45,513 nt of DNA from NCBI GenBank assembly GCA_029975165.1, contig JARKPR010000050.1, positions 1 to 45,513 on the forward strand. The letters are read 5' to 3'. Below the pieces are notes generated by a model that did no database searches, was not told the origin of the DNA, and saw only the letters and a program-made list of their open reading frames with translations. The translations under genes were made by a program, and so were the position numbers. This document shows positions 1 through 11,104 of the stretch, in pieces. This DNA comes from Selenomonadales bacterium. GTDB lineage: Bacteria; Bacillota; Negativicutes; Sporomusales; UBA7701. Position 1 is the first letter of the stretch; the number at the start of each line of letters is the position of its first letter.

Positions 1-11
1 TGGAAAGTCCC

Positions 12-33
12 ACATGACCGCTGTCGGTCATGT
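12..33. repeat. Short perfect hairpin at the window edge
   Basis: Nine-base arms ACATGACCG and CGGTCATGT surround a CTGT loop. There is no T-run on either side, so it does not look like an intrinsic terminator. It could be an operator or an RNA hairpin of a gene outside the window. Nothing else can be assigned to positions 1-136. Confidence 0.4.
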
Positions 34-136
34 CTGCCGCAAAATGACTTCCATCATTTTTGCTGTTCTTCGGGACAACGCTCCTTATCTCCCGGCCATG
101 TAACGTTCCTTCCCACTTGACTTTTTATAGCCGGTC

Positions 137-442
137 TTAAAAAGGCCTCTTGCCGTTCGTCTCCTCCACAATCTTTATAAGTTCCGCGATGAAGCCGCCG
201 ATGCCGGGGATATTCAGAAGGATGACCCGTCGCAAGATCTCGACCATCAACGCGAAAATCAGCGTCGCCCCGATGGCGATCCCCAGGCCCCGCGCCAGCC
301 CGGCGGCGAAATTCAGGAACAGCAGCCGCGCCGGCCGCTGCATCAGCTCCACGTACCCGGCGACATTCATCTTTTCCAGGTAGCACGCCAGCCGCTCCAG
401 CTGGGCCACGATCACGTTCGCCTTATCAGTCTCCACGGCCAT
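137..442 (-). CDS. DUF5665 family small membrane protein
   Basis: A 101-aa protein of unknown function. The start at 442 is chosen because GGAGG lies 7 bases upstream; an upstream in-frame start at 475 has no ribosome site. The N-terminal third is a short helical stretch with LERLACYLEK, then an ARLLFLNFAAGLARGLGIAIG segment and a hydrophobic stretch (about residues 45-80) that probably makes one or two membrane passes, ending in IPGIGGFIAELIKIVEE. The LLFLNFAAGLARGLG signature and the IGGFIAEL tail match the DUF5665 proteins common in Firmicutes. It is monocistronic as far as can be seen, leftward and divergent from the Crp-like gene. No function is inferred from context. Confidence 0.75.
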   Translation of the reverse strand: MAVETDKANVIVAQLERLACYLEKMNVAGYVELMQRPARLLFLNFAAGLARGLGIAIGATLIFALMVEILRRVILLNIPGIGGFIAELIKIVEETNGKRPF

Positions 443-616
443 CGGCAAACCTCCATACAGCCCTAGTATCTCCACGCCGGCCGCAAATAATTAGGCCCGA
501 CGGGCGGCAAACTATCACGCCGCTGACAGGATTGTCGCCCCGGCCAGCGAAATATCCTATACGCGCCCTCGCCGCTCGCCGGTGCCGAGGATCAAACTAC
601 GAAAGAGTGAAGAACC

Positions 617-1306
617 ATGCCCTACGGAGAATCAACGCCGGAATTCGCCCTGTTGTCCCTGCCCTGGATCAACTCCCCCGACCCCTCGCCATGGGAAAAC
701 ATCCTCGAACTGGCCAGCAGGCGCAATTACCGCAAAAACGAACTGATAATCCGCTCGGGGCAAATACTCGAACACCTGTATTATTTGCGGAACGGCGAAA
801 TAAAAACGCTCGCCGTGAGCGACGACGGCCAGCAAAAAACTGTCTGGTTCCTGGCCGCCGCCTGCCTGTTCGGCGAGACGCCCCTCTTCAACCGCAAGCC
901 GTGCGCCTACTTTTTTCAGGCGGTCACTGACTGCGAGGTATACCTGTTCGCCCGCGAGACGCTGCACGAGCTGTTCGCCCGCAACCCGGCCGCAGCCTTA
1001 TCGCTTGTAACCACCCTGACCCGCAAGGTGCACATCCTCTCCTGCCAGATTGAAGACTCCCTGTTCTGCAAGCCGGTCGGCCGCGTCGCGAAACTCATCT
1101 ACCTCCTGTATCAGACGAAACAAAAGGCAGGGAACAATTCCCTGCCCATAACGCAAGAGGATATTGCCGCCGTTCTTGGCCTTCACCGCGTGACGGTCAA
1201 CCAGGCGATCAGAATCATGAAACACGAAGAAATCCTCGGCATCAGGAACCATCAGATATTCGTCCGCGACGTAAACAAACTCAGTATCCTGGCGTCAGGG
1301 ACATGA
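617..1306 (+). CDS. Crp/Fnr family transcriptional regulator
   Basis: A 229-aa cytoplasmic DNA-binding regulator. Residues about 20-135 form the cyclic-nucleotide-binding-like beta barrel (EHLYYLRNGEIKTLAVSDDG, then CLFGETPLFN), and residues about 170-222 form a winged helix with the recognition helix in LGLHRVTVNQAIRIMK. The N-terminal cysteine cluster of FNR is absent, so an iron-sulfur oxygen sensor is unlikely; the ligand is unknown. The ribosome site is modest (GAAAGAGTGAAGAACC before ATG). It converges with the NhaC/ferredoxin/flavoprotein operon and may regulate it, but no matching operator was identified, so that link is only positional. Confidence 0.88.
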   Translation: MPYGESTPEFALLSLPWINSPDPSPWENILELASRRNYRKNELIIRSGQILEHLYYLRNGEIKTLAVSDDGQQKTVWFLAAACLFGETPLFNRKPCAYFFQAVTDCEVYLFARETLHELFARNPAAALSLVTTLTRKVHILSCQIEDSLFCKPVGRVAKLIYLLYQTKQKAGNNSLPITQEDIAAVLGLHRVTVNQAIRIMKHEEILGIRNHQIFVRDVNKLSILASGT

Positions 1307-1344
1307 ACCGGCGGGCGGCTATTGGCCGCTCGCCGCCGGTTTTT
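1306..1344 (+). terminator. Intrinsic terminator of the Crp-like gene
   Basis: AACCGGCGG at 1306-1314 pairs with CCGCCGGTT at 1333-1341, with an inner GCGGC/GCCGC stem and a T-run at 1340-1344. It starts in the last codon region of the regulator and overlaps the 3' end of the convergent NhaC gene, so the two genes share it. Confidence 0.75.
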
Positions 1345-2740
1345 CCGGCCTGCGGGCCGGCGTGCCGTCGCTGCGCCAGATTCCTATGCCGGTGTAGCCG
1401 TACAGGATGGAAAACAGCGGCACGATCCAGTTCAGCAGGGCGTACGGGGCGAACTCGTACGCGCTGACGCCGAGGACGGCCGAAATGTAAAAAGCGTGCA
1501 CGCTCCACGGGATCAACGGGCAGCCGATCGTGCCGCCGTCCTCGCAGGTCCGGGACAGGACGCGCAGGCTGATGTTCTTCTCCTTGAACACCGGCACGAA
1601 CGCCCGGCCGGGGATGATCACCGCCACCATCTGGCTGCCTGTCCCCAGCAGCATGATATAGCTCGCCGCCAGGACGGAAACCACCAGGCGGCCGGTATTC
1701 TTGGCCCAGCGGGCGGCCGCCTCGATCAGGACCGCGAGGGTGCGGATCTTCTCCAGCACGCCGCCGAAGGCGACCCCGGTGATCAGCAGCACCAGCGTAC
1801 CCATGATACTGTTGAGCCCGCCGCGGGTCAGCAGCACGTCCACCTGCTTCACGCCTGTTTTCGCCACATACCCGGACATGCACGCCTGAATCATATCCTT
1901 AACCGTGCTCCCCTGCAGCACCCACGCCACCGCCAGGCCGACGGCCACGCACAGGAACAGCAGCGGCACCGCCGGCATGCGGCGGTAGGCCAGGATCATC
2001 AGGAGCGCCGGCGGCAGCAGCGTCCACAACGAAAGATTGAACTTGCCGGCGATCGCCTGCAGGATGACCGGGATGTTGCCGGCCTCGGCGCCGCCGGCGT
2101 GCTGCATGCCCATCGCCAGATAAATCAAGGCGGAAACTACGGCCGCCGGGATAGTCGTCCACATCATCGACGCGATATGCGGAAACAGCTCCACCTCGCA
2201 GATCGACGCCGTGATGTTGGTCGAATCCGACACCGGCGACATCTTGTCGCCGAAATACGCCCCGGCGACGATCGAGCCTACCACCATCGGCAGCGGATAC
2301 CCCAGCGCCTGGCCCACGCCCAGCAGCGCTACGCCCACCGTCCCCATCGTCCCGAAGGACGTGCCGGTAGCCGTCGAGGCGACCACGCACAGCAGGAAAG
2401 TGGTCATCAAAAAGCTGCTCGGCGAGATCAGCGTCAGGCCCCAGTAAATGATCGTCGGGATGGTGCCCGCCAATATCCAGGCGCCGATCAGCATCCCTAC
2501 GGCGATCAGAATGAGAATCGCCACCAGGATCCGCGAAATAGCCTCGAACATGCCGGTCTGCATCTCGTCCCACGAATAGCCGAACCAAGCCCCGAAGCCG
2601 CAGGCAATGGCCGTCGCCGCCACCAGCGGCAGGATTGCGCCGACTTTTAGGATAGCAGTCCCGTACAGGATCACCGCCACCGGAATCACGAACGATATAA
2701 AGGCTAACAGCGGCGACGGTTTTCTGTCCACGCAGTTCAT
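1319..2740 (-). CDS. nhaC: NhaC family Na+/H+ antiporter
   Basis: A 473-aa polytopic inner-membrane antiporter with about 11-12 hydrophobic segments. The start at 2740 follows GAGGAGG by about 7 bases. Typical NhaC stretches are visible: GTSFGTMGTVGVALLGVG, AGAYFGDKMSPVSDSTNITAS in the middle and LLGTGSQMVAVIIPGR followed by CEDGGTIGCPLIPWS near the C-terminus. NhaC relatives exchange sodium for protons, and some (MleN type) exchange malate for lactate. As third gene of an operon with a flavoprotein reductase and a ferredoxin it may import or exchange the organic acid they act on. That substrate role is inference; the family assignment is secure. Confidence 0.88.
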   Translation of the reverse strand: MNCVDRKPSPLLAFISFVIPVAVILYGTAILKVGAILPLVAATAIACGFGAWFGYSWDEMQTGMFEAISRILVAILILIAVGMLIGAWILAGTIPTIIYWGLTLISPSSFLMTTFLLCVVASTATGTSFGTMGTVGVALLGVGQALGYPLPMVVGSIVAGAYFGDKMSPVSDSTNITASICEVELFPHIASMMWTTIPAAVVSALIYLAMGMQHAGGAEAGNIPVILQAIAGKFNLSLWTLLPPALLMILAYRRMPAVPLLFLCVAVGLAVAWVLQGSTVKDMIQACMSGYVAKTGVKQVDVLLTRGGLNSIMGTLVLLITGVAFGGVLEKIRTLAVLIEAAARWAKNTGRLVVSVLAASYIMLLGTGSQMVAVIIPGRAFVPVFKEKNISLRVLSRTCEDGGTIGCPLIPWSVHAFYISAVLGVSAYEFAPYALLNWIVPLFSILYGYTGIGIWRSDGTPARRPEKPAASGQ

Positions 2741-2773
2741 CCATCTTCCTCCTCGCAAAATCTTTCGCCACAG

Positions 2774-2974
2774 CTAAACGATCAGGCAGGGAAACTCCAT
2801 CTTCGCGGCGCCTGTCGGGCACTCCTGCTCGCACACGCCGCAGTACCAGCAGTCGTTCTTGTACTTATTGTACGGCAGCTTCCGGCGCCGATCCATGCGG
2901 ATCACGTCCCCGGGGCATTCGTCCGCGCAACGCCCGCAGCCGACGCACTTCTCCTTGTCCACCTTTATACCCAT
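2774..2974 (-). CDS. 4Fe-4S ferredoxin, AprB/FrdB-like partner
   Basis: A 66-aa dicluster ferredoxin. The start at 2974 has GGGAGGAG upstream. The first cluster motif is CVGCGRCADECP (Cys10, 13, 16, 20) and the second is CWYCGVCEQECP (Cys42, 45, 48, 52), so two [4Fe-4S] clusters are expected. It lies 20 bases downstream of the flavoprotein and 33 bases upstream of the NhaC gene in the same operon. The arrangement of a flavoprotein plus a small dicluster ferredoxin copies the AprA/AprB subunits of adenylylsulfate reductase, but it lacks AprB's C-terminal tail. It probably passes electrons to or from the FAD of its neighbour. Confidence 0.88.
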   Translation of the reverse strand: MGIKVDKEKCVGCGRCADECPGDVIRMDRRRKLPYNKYKNDCWYCGVCEQECPTGAAKMEFPCLIV

Positions 2975-2994
2975 ATTATCGCTCCTCCCGGCCG

Positions 2995-4683
2995 TCAACC
3001 GCGGTATTCGGGAACCGGCTTCGCATACGTGACCATGCCGCCGGTAGCCATATCCTTCGCCACCACGGCGTATTTCTTTGCCCAGGCGGCGTCCTTCTCC
3101 GGATGCTCGATACGGTAATGCCCGTACCCCCACCGGCTCTCCTTGCGGGCCAGCGACGCGCGCACCGCCATCTCCAGGGTATCGATGATCGCCGCGACCT
3201 CCACGCACTTCATCACCTCGTGGTAATCGCGCGCCCTCACCTTGTCCATATCGGCGCGGAACCCTTCCACCGCCCGCAGCGCCGCCTGCAGCCGCGCCTC
3301 GCTCTTCGGCGACGTCAGATGCGGCTTGATAATCCGCCGGACCTTATACTCCATCTCCTCGGGGTCGAAGCCGTCCTCCCGGCCCAGCGGCGCCCGCAGC
3401 CGCGCCAGCTCCTGCGCCACCTCCCGGTTGTCCGGGGCCGCGAACGCCAGTGCCGGCATACGGCCGGCAGCGTCCTCGGCCGCTACGGTGCCGAAAACCC
3501 AGGCCGCGCCGACGAACCCCCACCCGGTCGACGCCACGTCGCCGGCGGCGTACAAGTTCTCCACCCGCGTCTCGGCGTTCACGCCCACCAGCGCCCCCGT
3601 CGGACCATGCCCGCCGCACATATTGGGGCCGGACAGCGTCAACTCGATCAGATCCTTGCCGATATCGATCCCCTTGAGGGCGAAAAAATCCTTCTCCGTC
3701 GGGCGCTCGGCCGCGAAAATGCCCTCTTTGATAAGCTCGACCGTTTCTGGCGACAAATGGCGGAGATCGTAATAGATCGGCCCGCGTCCCTCCCTGAGTT
3801 CGGTGCGCATCGCCCGCTCGCGGATACCCGATGGCGCCCGTTCGAGGAACTCGGGGGAATACTTCGCCATGAACCGCTCGCCGAGGGAATTCACCAGATA
3901 ACCGCCGTGGCGGATGAAGGTCGAATGGCCCGGGCCCTCGTAATCCTTCAGCATCGGCGACACATCGTTGTACTCCATGTTGGCTAGCTCCCCGCCGGCA
4001 TGATACACCATCGCGTACCCCTCGCCGGCATTGAACGGGCAGTCAAAGGTCCCGAACAAATAGCCCGAGTCCGGCAATCCGAACCGCCCCTGGCCGCCCG
4101 TACAGAGGATGACCGCCTTCGCCCGGCATAACTGGAAGACGCCGCTGCGGATATTGAACAAGGCCGCGCCCGCGACCCGGCCGCCGGCAGCGAACAGGCG
4201 GGTGGCCATCGTCCGGTTCAGCACCCGCACGCCGCGCTCCGCCAGCAGCTTGGCCATCGCCGGCTTGATGTCGCCGCGCATCTCGGCCAGGAAAGCGCCT
4301 TTGGGATGAAACTTCTGCACCATATAGTTCCCGTCGGCATCCCTGGGGAAGGTCGCCACCCCCCACTCCTCCAGCTCGCGGAGGATAGCGAAGCTTTTCT
4401 CCGCCACGACCTTGCTGATGTTAGGATCGGCAATCCCGTCGCTCATCAGGTCGATCGAGTCGATATACTGCTGTACCGTCGCCACGCCGGGGACGGTGAC
4501 ATTGTTGAACGCGTCCATGCCGCGGCAGATCGAGCCGCCGCGCCGGACAGTGGCCTTATCGACCAGCAGCACATCCAGGGCCGGGTTCTTCATCTTCGCT
4601 TTCAGGGCCGCCATCGGGCCGGCCGTGCCGCCGCCGATGACCAGCAGGTCGGCCGCCAAGTCCTCCTTGCGGACAATTCTCAT
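2995..4683 (-). CDS. FAD-dependent reductase, AprA/fumarate reductase flavoprotein family
   Basis: A 562-aa flavoprotein. The dinucleotide-binding motif VIGGGTAGPMAAL is at residues 15-27, and the C-terminal FAD contact NLYAAGDVAS at about 376-385, preceded by NMCGGHGPTGALVG. Length and the GSICRGMDAFNNV region resemble AprA-type adenylylsulfate reductase alpha subunits and their uncharacterised relatives more than classical FrdA. It is first in an operon with a ferredoxin and an NhaC antiporter. No sat or apr partner gene is in the window, so sulfate respiration is not supported. A redox reaction on an organic acid brought in by the antiporter is a reasonable guess; the substrate is unknown. 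Confidence 0.8.
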   Translation of the reverse strand: MRIVRKEDLAADLLVIGGGTAGPMAALKAKMKNPALDVLLVDKATVRRGGSICRGMDAFNNVTVPGVATVQQYIDSIDLMSDGIADPNISKVVAEKSFAILRELEEWGVATFPRDADGNYMVQKFHPKGAFLAEMRGDIKPAMAKLLAERGVRVLNRTMATRLFAAGGRVAGAALFNIRSGVFQLCRAKAVILCTGGQGRFGLPDSGYLFGTFDCPFNAGEGYAMVYHAGGELANMEYNDVSPMLKDYEGPGHSTFIRHGGYLVNSLGERFMAKYSPEFLERAPSGIRERAMRTELREGRGPIYYDLRHLSPETVELIKEGIFAAERPTEKDFFALKGIDIGKDLIELTLSGPNMCGGHGPTGALVGVNAETRVENLYAAGDVASTGWGFVGAAWVFGTVAAEDAAGRMPALAFAAPDNREVAQELARLRAPLGREDGFDPEEMEYKVRRIIKPHLTSPKSEARLQAALRAVEGFRADMDKVRARDYHEVMKCVEVAAIIDTLEMAVRASLARKESRWGYGHYRIEHPEKDAAWAKKYAVVAKDMATGGMVTYAKPVPEYRG

Positions 4684-4844
4684 GGCATTCCCTCCTTTCC
4701 TAATAGGATAACCCAGGATATCCCAACAAGTCTGTAGTCGTATTTACATTCTCCCGCCGAACGCCACCTTTTCAGCCCTCCAAACGCTTCACGGAAACAC
4801 CCTCACAGCAACCGGCCCCTCCCCGTCAATAGCCGCTGCCATAC

Positions 4845-4874
4845 AAAAACCCCCGGGACTTCCGTTCCGGGGGT
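4845..4874 (-). terminator. Intrinsic terminator of ileS
   Basis: On the minus strand the stem CCCCCGG / CCGGGGG closes a short loop and is followed by TTTTTG. It lies 14 bases past the ileS stop codon. Confidence 0.85.
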
Positions 4875-4887
4875 CTCAGCTTTCGCC

Positions 4888-7680
<2,793 letters not shown>

Positions 7681-7772
7681 CCCAGCCACCTCCGTTTAAT
7701 ATCGCACTACAATAATTCCAAACTAACAAACATCCTATCCGCAGCCCCACCGTATTCCGTTATCCTTGCGCC

Positions 7773-7893
7773 GCGGCCGTTCAGGAGTGCCCAGATGCAA
7801 GGCAGGTCGAGGACACGCCGCGACGCGTATCGGACGTACGCTAGCAAGTACCCGCAGACCTAACGCCGCAGATGGGCGCTCATCAACGGCCGC
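7773..7893. repeat. 121-bp dispersed-repeat-like element with imperfect terminal inverted repeats
   Basis: Outer ends GCGGCCGTT (7773-7781) and AACGGCCGC (7885-7893) are perfect inverted repeats, and the match continues inward through TGCCCAGATGC against GCAGATGGGCG with a few mismatches. The interior carries the short inverted pair GTACGCTAGCAAGTAC. It has no coding capacity and sits in the ileS leader between the T-box terminator and the start codon. This is the size and shape of a MITE/REP-type element. The 10-mer GATGCAAGGC at 7794-7803 recurs in the terminator at 30719-30756. Confidence 0.55.
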
Positions 7894-7897
7894 CAAA

Positions 7898-8134
7898 ATA
7901 AAAAGCCTCCTCCCTAAAGGGACGAGGTTATCTCGCGGTACCACCCTACTTGCCTTCTGCCACTCGAAACGTCTAACGCCCGTCACGCGGCGGAGCCTAC
8001 TGCCTTCGGTCCGCGGCTCGGGAGTGATCTTCGCCGCATCCGTCCTGCCGGGCTCCCACCGCCCCCGGCTCGCTGTGAAGACTCAGACCGCTATTGTCTC
8101 CGTCATTGCCTTTGCCCTATGGAAATACTGTATA
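7898..8134 (-). promoter_or_regulatory. T-box riboswitch, isoleucine-specific, upstream of ileS
   Basis: On the minus strand the conserved T-box AGGGTGGTACCGCG is at 7934-7947, followed by a terminator hairpin (7904-7929, stem CCTCGTCCC/GGGAGGAGG with one mismatch) and a T-run. The likely specifier triplet is ATC (Ile) at 8026-8028 within GAAGATCACTCC, which fits the downstream gene. Uncharged tRNA-Ile should favour the antiterminator and so ileS expression. Confidence 0.92.
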
Positions 8135-8140
8135 CACTGT

Positions 8141-8170
8141 ATTATATACGACCGGGTCGCAATTAGTCAA
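8141..8170 (-). promoter_or_regulatory. Sigma-A type promoter for the ileS T-box transcript
   Basis: TTGACT (8165-8170) and TATAAT (8141-8146) are separated by 18 bases on the minus strand. The -35 box overlaps the stop codon of the DUF167 gene. An 8-bp palindrome TGTATACA at 8129-8136 covers the expected start site. Confidence 0.8.
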
Positions 8171-8477
8171 ACTTTACCGTCGCCAGCGCAGCAAAAAGGG
8201 CCGCCTTATCCAAGCCGGCCACCTGCAGCGTCTTATTGCGGCTCTTCAACCCGGCGACAATGCTCACGCGGCTTTTGGCCACCCCCAGCAGAGCCGCGAA
8301 AAACACCGTGCAGGCCGCGTTGGCCGCGCCCTCCACCGGCGGCGACGTCAGGGCCACGCGGACGGCGTCGCCGGCCAGGCCGGTCACCGCCGAGCGCGAC
8401 GCGCGCGGCTGGACGCGCACCTTGAACGTCACGCCGGCAGGTCCCTCCCGCACGTCAAGCGCCGCCCAGTCCACCAT
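8163..8477 (-). CDS. DUF167 (YggU) family protein
   Basis: A 104-aa small cytoplasmic protein. The hallmark DUF167 stretches are FKVRVQPRASRSAVTGLAGDAV and VRVALTSPPVEGAANAA, followed by SRVSIVAGLKSRNKTLQVAG. Its start codon overlaps the divIVA stop by one base (TGATG), so the two are translationally coupled. The biochemical role of the family is not settled. In Firmicutes it commonly ends the ylm cell-division cluster, as here; ileS then follows from its own promoter. Confidence 0.92.
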   Translation of the reverse strand: MVDWAALDVREGPAGVTFKVRVQPRASRSAVTGLAGDAVRVALTSPPVEGAANAACTVFFAALLGVAKSRVSIVAGLKSRNKTLQVAGLDKAALFAALATVKFD

Positions 8478-8929
8478 CAGCCGTCGCTCTCTTCCGCCTT
8501 CTGCAGCATCTCCATCTGGGCCTGCAATAGCGCGCGCATCCGCGTCTTGGCCACCTGGACCTGGCGCTGCAGTTCCTCATACTCGGACTGCACGCGGCGG
8601 ACCTTGGCCATCGACTCTTCCACCAGCTTCTGGGCGCGAATCTCCGCTTCCTTGAGCTGGAGCTCGCTCTCCTTCCGGGCGTTGAGCTTGACCTCCTCGG
8701 CCGTCTCCTGGGCGATGACCAGCGTATTGTGCAGGGTGCTCTCCATCGTCTGGTAATGCTCAAGCTTGCTGTTTAACCTGTCCACCGTTTCCTTCAGCTC
8801 GATGTTCTCGCGGTACAGCTTCTCGTAATCCTTGACGACCTCGTCGAGGAACGAGTCCACCTCTTCCTCGTTGTAGCCGCGAAAGCTACGGCCGAACTCC
8901 TTATTGTGGATGTCCAGCGGTGTTAGCAA
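8477..8929 (-). CDS. divIVA: DivIVA cell-division/polar scaffold protein
   Basis: A 150-aa coiled-coil protein. A TTG start at 8929 is chosen: it sits 8 bases after AAAGGAG and gives the classic N-terminus LTPLDIHNKEFGRSFRGY, while a GTG at 8938 is too close to the ribosome site. The N-terminal lipid-binding domain covers residues 1-55 (NEEEVDSFLDEVVKDYEKLY), and the rest is a long heptad-type coiled coil rich in Glu, Lys and Gln. DivIVA binds curved membrane at poles and septa and recruits division or sporulation proteins. It is in the cluster with sepF and ylmH. Confidence 0.95.
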   Translation of the reverse strand: MLTPLDIHNKEFGRSFRGYNEEEVDSFLDEVVKDYEKLYRENIELKETVDRLNSKLEHYQTMESTLHNTLVIAQETAEEVKLNARKESELQLKEAEIRAQKLVEESMAKVRRVQSEYEELQRQVQVAKTRMRALLQAQMEMLQKAEESDG

Positions 8930-9019
8930 GTGCCACACTCCTTTGGCGACCGGTTATAAAGCCCAGCTGCGGCGTCCGCCTTGCATCGGGGCTTTCCCAT
9001 CAGTCGCTGCTATTCTCCC

Positions 9020-9805
9020 CTATATAAACCGTTTGAGGTATATACTCGTACGGCCCTTTTTGGTCTGGCCGAGAATCTCCACCACCTCGACCCGGCCGCG
9101 GCCGCGCATCGAAATGACATCCCCCGCCTTGACCGCCTGGGCGGGTCCCTTGGCATCCTGCCAGTTCAATTTCACCTTCGCGGCCTCGATCTCCTCCGCC
9201 ATCTGGCTGCGCGACGTCCCGAAGCCGGCCGCCGCGACCGTATCCAGCCTGAGCGACGCCACCGTCGCGCGGATCTCCTTCACCTTCTCCTCGCGCGGCG
9301 CGATATCCGCCAGCGCGATATCCGCCGGCTCCACCGGCGCGGCGCCGATCTTGCGGAGATTATCCTTGATGAACTCCGCCAGCGACGCGTCGCACACCAT
9401 CTGGCAGCCCCGGCCGCCCATCACGATATCGCCCACCACCTCGCGCTTCACGCCCAGGGCCAGCACCGCCCCGAGCACATCGCGGTGGCCGATGCTGTAA
9501 TAACGCACATCCACCTCGGCCGCCAGCGCCGCCAGCTCGAAATCCACCTTGCCGCGGAAATCCTCCGCCGCGAACGCGACCCGCAACCGTTCCGCCCCCG
9601 GATAGCCGCCGTCCGCCTCCAGCCTCACCCGCGGATAATGGGCGGCCACCGTCTCGGCGATACTGTAGCCGAACGGATCGAGGAACTCGCTCACCTTATA
9701 CCGTCTGCTCCTTAAAGCTCCCTCGGCCAGGTCCACCAGCCGGGCGGCCAGATCGGACTCGCCGCTGGCGCGGTAAAAGCGCAGAATCTTTTCCCGTTCG
9801 CTCAT
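9020..9805 (-). CDS. ylmH: YlmH family S4-domain RNA-binding protein
   Basis: A 261-aa protein. The N-terminal part (LRFYRASGESDLAARLVDLAE onward) and the central IGHRDVLGAVLALGVKREVVGDI block are typical of YlmH; the S4 RNA-binding domain is at about residues 185-250 (SLRLDTVAAAGFGTSRSQMAEEI, VKAGDVISMRGRGRVEV). YlmH homologues have been linked to division and to ribosome rescue by binding peptidyl-tRNA-obstructed 50S subunits. Its ATG overlaps the proC stop by 4 bases (ATGA), indicating coupling. The ylmG/yggT gene usually found immediately upstream in this cluster is missing. Confidence 0.93.
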   Translation of the reverse strand: MSEREKILRFYRASGESDLAARLVDLAEGALRSRRYKVSEFLDPFGYSIAETVAAHYPRVRLEADGGYPGAERLRVAFAAEDFRGKVDFELAALAAEVDVRYYSIGHRDVLGAVLALGVKREVVGDIVMGGRGCQMVCDASLAEFIKDNLRKIGAAPVEPADIALADIAPREEKVKEIRATVASLRLDTVAAAGFGTSRSQMAEEIEAAKVKLNWQDAKGPAQAVKAGDVISMRGRGRVEVVEILGQTKKGRTSIYLKRFI

Positions 9806-10620
9806 TTATGCTTCTGTCCCATCTCGCGCGAACGCTCCGTAGCGGCCACCACCGCATCCATCAACGCGGCCCGGACGCCCTTCTGCTCCAGCACATGCAC
9901 GCCGGCGATCGTCGTCCCGGCCGGCGACGTCACCATATCGCGCAGCCGCGCCGGGTGTTCGCCCGTCTCCAGCACCATCTTCGCCGCCCCGAACAGCGTC
10001 TGGGCCGCCAGCGTGATCGCCAGCTGGCGCGGGAAACCCACCCGTACCCCGGCGTCGGCCAGCGCATCGATCATCACATAGGCAAACGCCGGCCCGCTGC
10101 CCGACAACCCCGTCACAGCGTCCATCGCGTCCTCATTCACCTTCACCGCCCGGCCCACGGCAGCGAACACCGCCATCGCCACATCGCCGGCCGCCGCATC
10201 GGCGTGCGCGCCGAGGGCGATCGCGCTCATCCCCGCCCCCACGGCCACCGCCGTGTTCGGCATCACCCGCACCACCGGCACCCCGGGCAGCTTCGCCTCC
10301 AGCGTCGCCAGCGTAACGCCGGCCGCCACCGAAATCACCAGCGTCGTCTTCCTCACCGCCGGCGCGATGAAATCAAGCACCGAACCGATAACCTGCGGCT
10401 TCACCGTCAGGAACAGCACGTCCGCCTTGGCCGTCAGCGCGGCCGTATCCAGCGTCGTCTTGACCCCGTAAGTCCCGGCCAGATACTCCAGCCGCTCTGT
10501 CGCCACATCGCCGATCGTCACCTGGTCCGCGGCCACCAGGCCGGCCTGCAGCACCCCGCGGGTCAGCGCCTCGGCCATCGCCCCGCCGCCGACGAAACCT
10601 ATCTTCTTACCTGTCAGCAT
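9802..10620 (-). CDS. proC: Pyrroline-5-carboxylate reductase
   Basis: A 272-aa NAD(P)H-dependent enzyme catalysing the last step of proline synthesis, pyrroline-5-carboxylate to L-proline. The N-terminal Rossmann motif is IGFVGGGAMAEAL (residues 7-19). The central VISVAAGVTLATLEAKLPG, then VVRVMPNTAVAVGAGMSAI, and the C-terminal LSGSGPAFAYVMIDALADAGVRVGFPR and DMVTSPAGTTIAG are the standard ProC signatures. GGGAGG lies upstream of the ATG. It is embedded in the division cluster, between sepF and ylmH, a frequent order in this lineage. Confidence 0.97.
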   Translation of the reverse strand: MLTGKKIGFVGGGAMAEALTRGVLQAGLVAADQVTIGDVATERLEYLAGTYGVKTTLDTAALTAKADVLFLTVKPQVIGSVLDFIAPAVRKTTLVISVAAGVTLATLEAKLPGVPVVRVMPNTAVAVGAGMSAIALGAHADAAAGDVAMAVFAAVGRAVKVNEDAMDAVTGLSGSGPAFAYVMIDALADAGVRVGFPRQLAITLAAQTLFGAAKMVLETGEHPARLRDMVTSPAGTTIAGVHVLEQKGVRAALMDAVVAATERSREMGQKHK

Positions 10621-10655
10621 ACTCTTCCTCCCGAATAAGGCGGCCGGAAAAATGG

Positions 10656-11090
10656 CTACTGCTTACTGCTCCAGGGCAGGATCGTCCGTTCCAGGTTCTC
10701 CTCGCGGCTGTTGTAAGCTACATCCACATTATTGGGCGCGCACAAGAAAATATTGTTGCCGATCTTCTGGATCTGGCCCCCGAGAGCATACGTCGTGCCG
10801 CTGATGAAATCAATCATCCGCTTGGCCACGTCCTTGTCCGTATTCTCCAAGTTTACCACCACCGGCTTGCGGTTCTTCAAATGGTCGGCGACATGCTGGG
10901 CATCGTCGAAAACGACCGGCTCCACCACCATCACCTTGATCTGTTTGGGCTGGGCTGTCGGCAAATTCACGATATTCCCGCCCCTCTTCCCTTTATTTTC
11001 CGGCTCCTCCAGGCGGGGGCGCTCCTCCTCCACCGTCTCGACCGGCTCGAAAAGACCCAGGCTGCCCCAAATCTTCTCCATAATCTTCAC
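10656..11090 (-). CDS. sepF: SepF, FtsZ-bundling cell-division protein
   Basis: A 144-aa protein. A GTG at 11090 is preferred because AGGGGG lies 8 bases upstream; ATG at 11081 is an alternative. The amphipathic membrane-binding start ([13 protein letters not shown]) is followed by an acidic linker (residues about 15-45) and the SepF core: [55 protein letters not shown]. SepF polymerises on FtsZ and tethers the Z-ring to the membrane, overlapping FtsA function. It begins 14 bases after the yggS stop. Confidence 0.96.
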   Translation of the reverse strand: MKIMEKIWGSLGLFEPVETVEEERPRLEEPENKGKRGGNIVNLPTAQPKQIKVMVVEPVVFDDAQHVADHLKNRKPVVVNLENTDKDVAKRMIDFISGTTYALGGQIQKIGNNIFLCAPNNVDVAYNSREENLERTILPWSSKQ

Positions 11091-11104
11091 GACGTATACC
11101 CCCT

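Noticed and set aside
2995-4683. Dissimilatory adenylylsulfate reductase alpha subunit
   Set aside because: The fold and ferredoxin partner are similar, but no sulfate-reduction genes are nearby and the partner is shorter than AprB, so a specific apr assignment is not justified.
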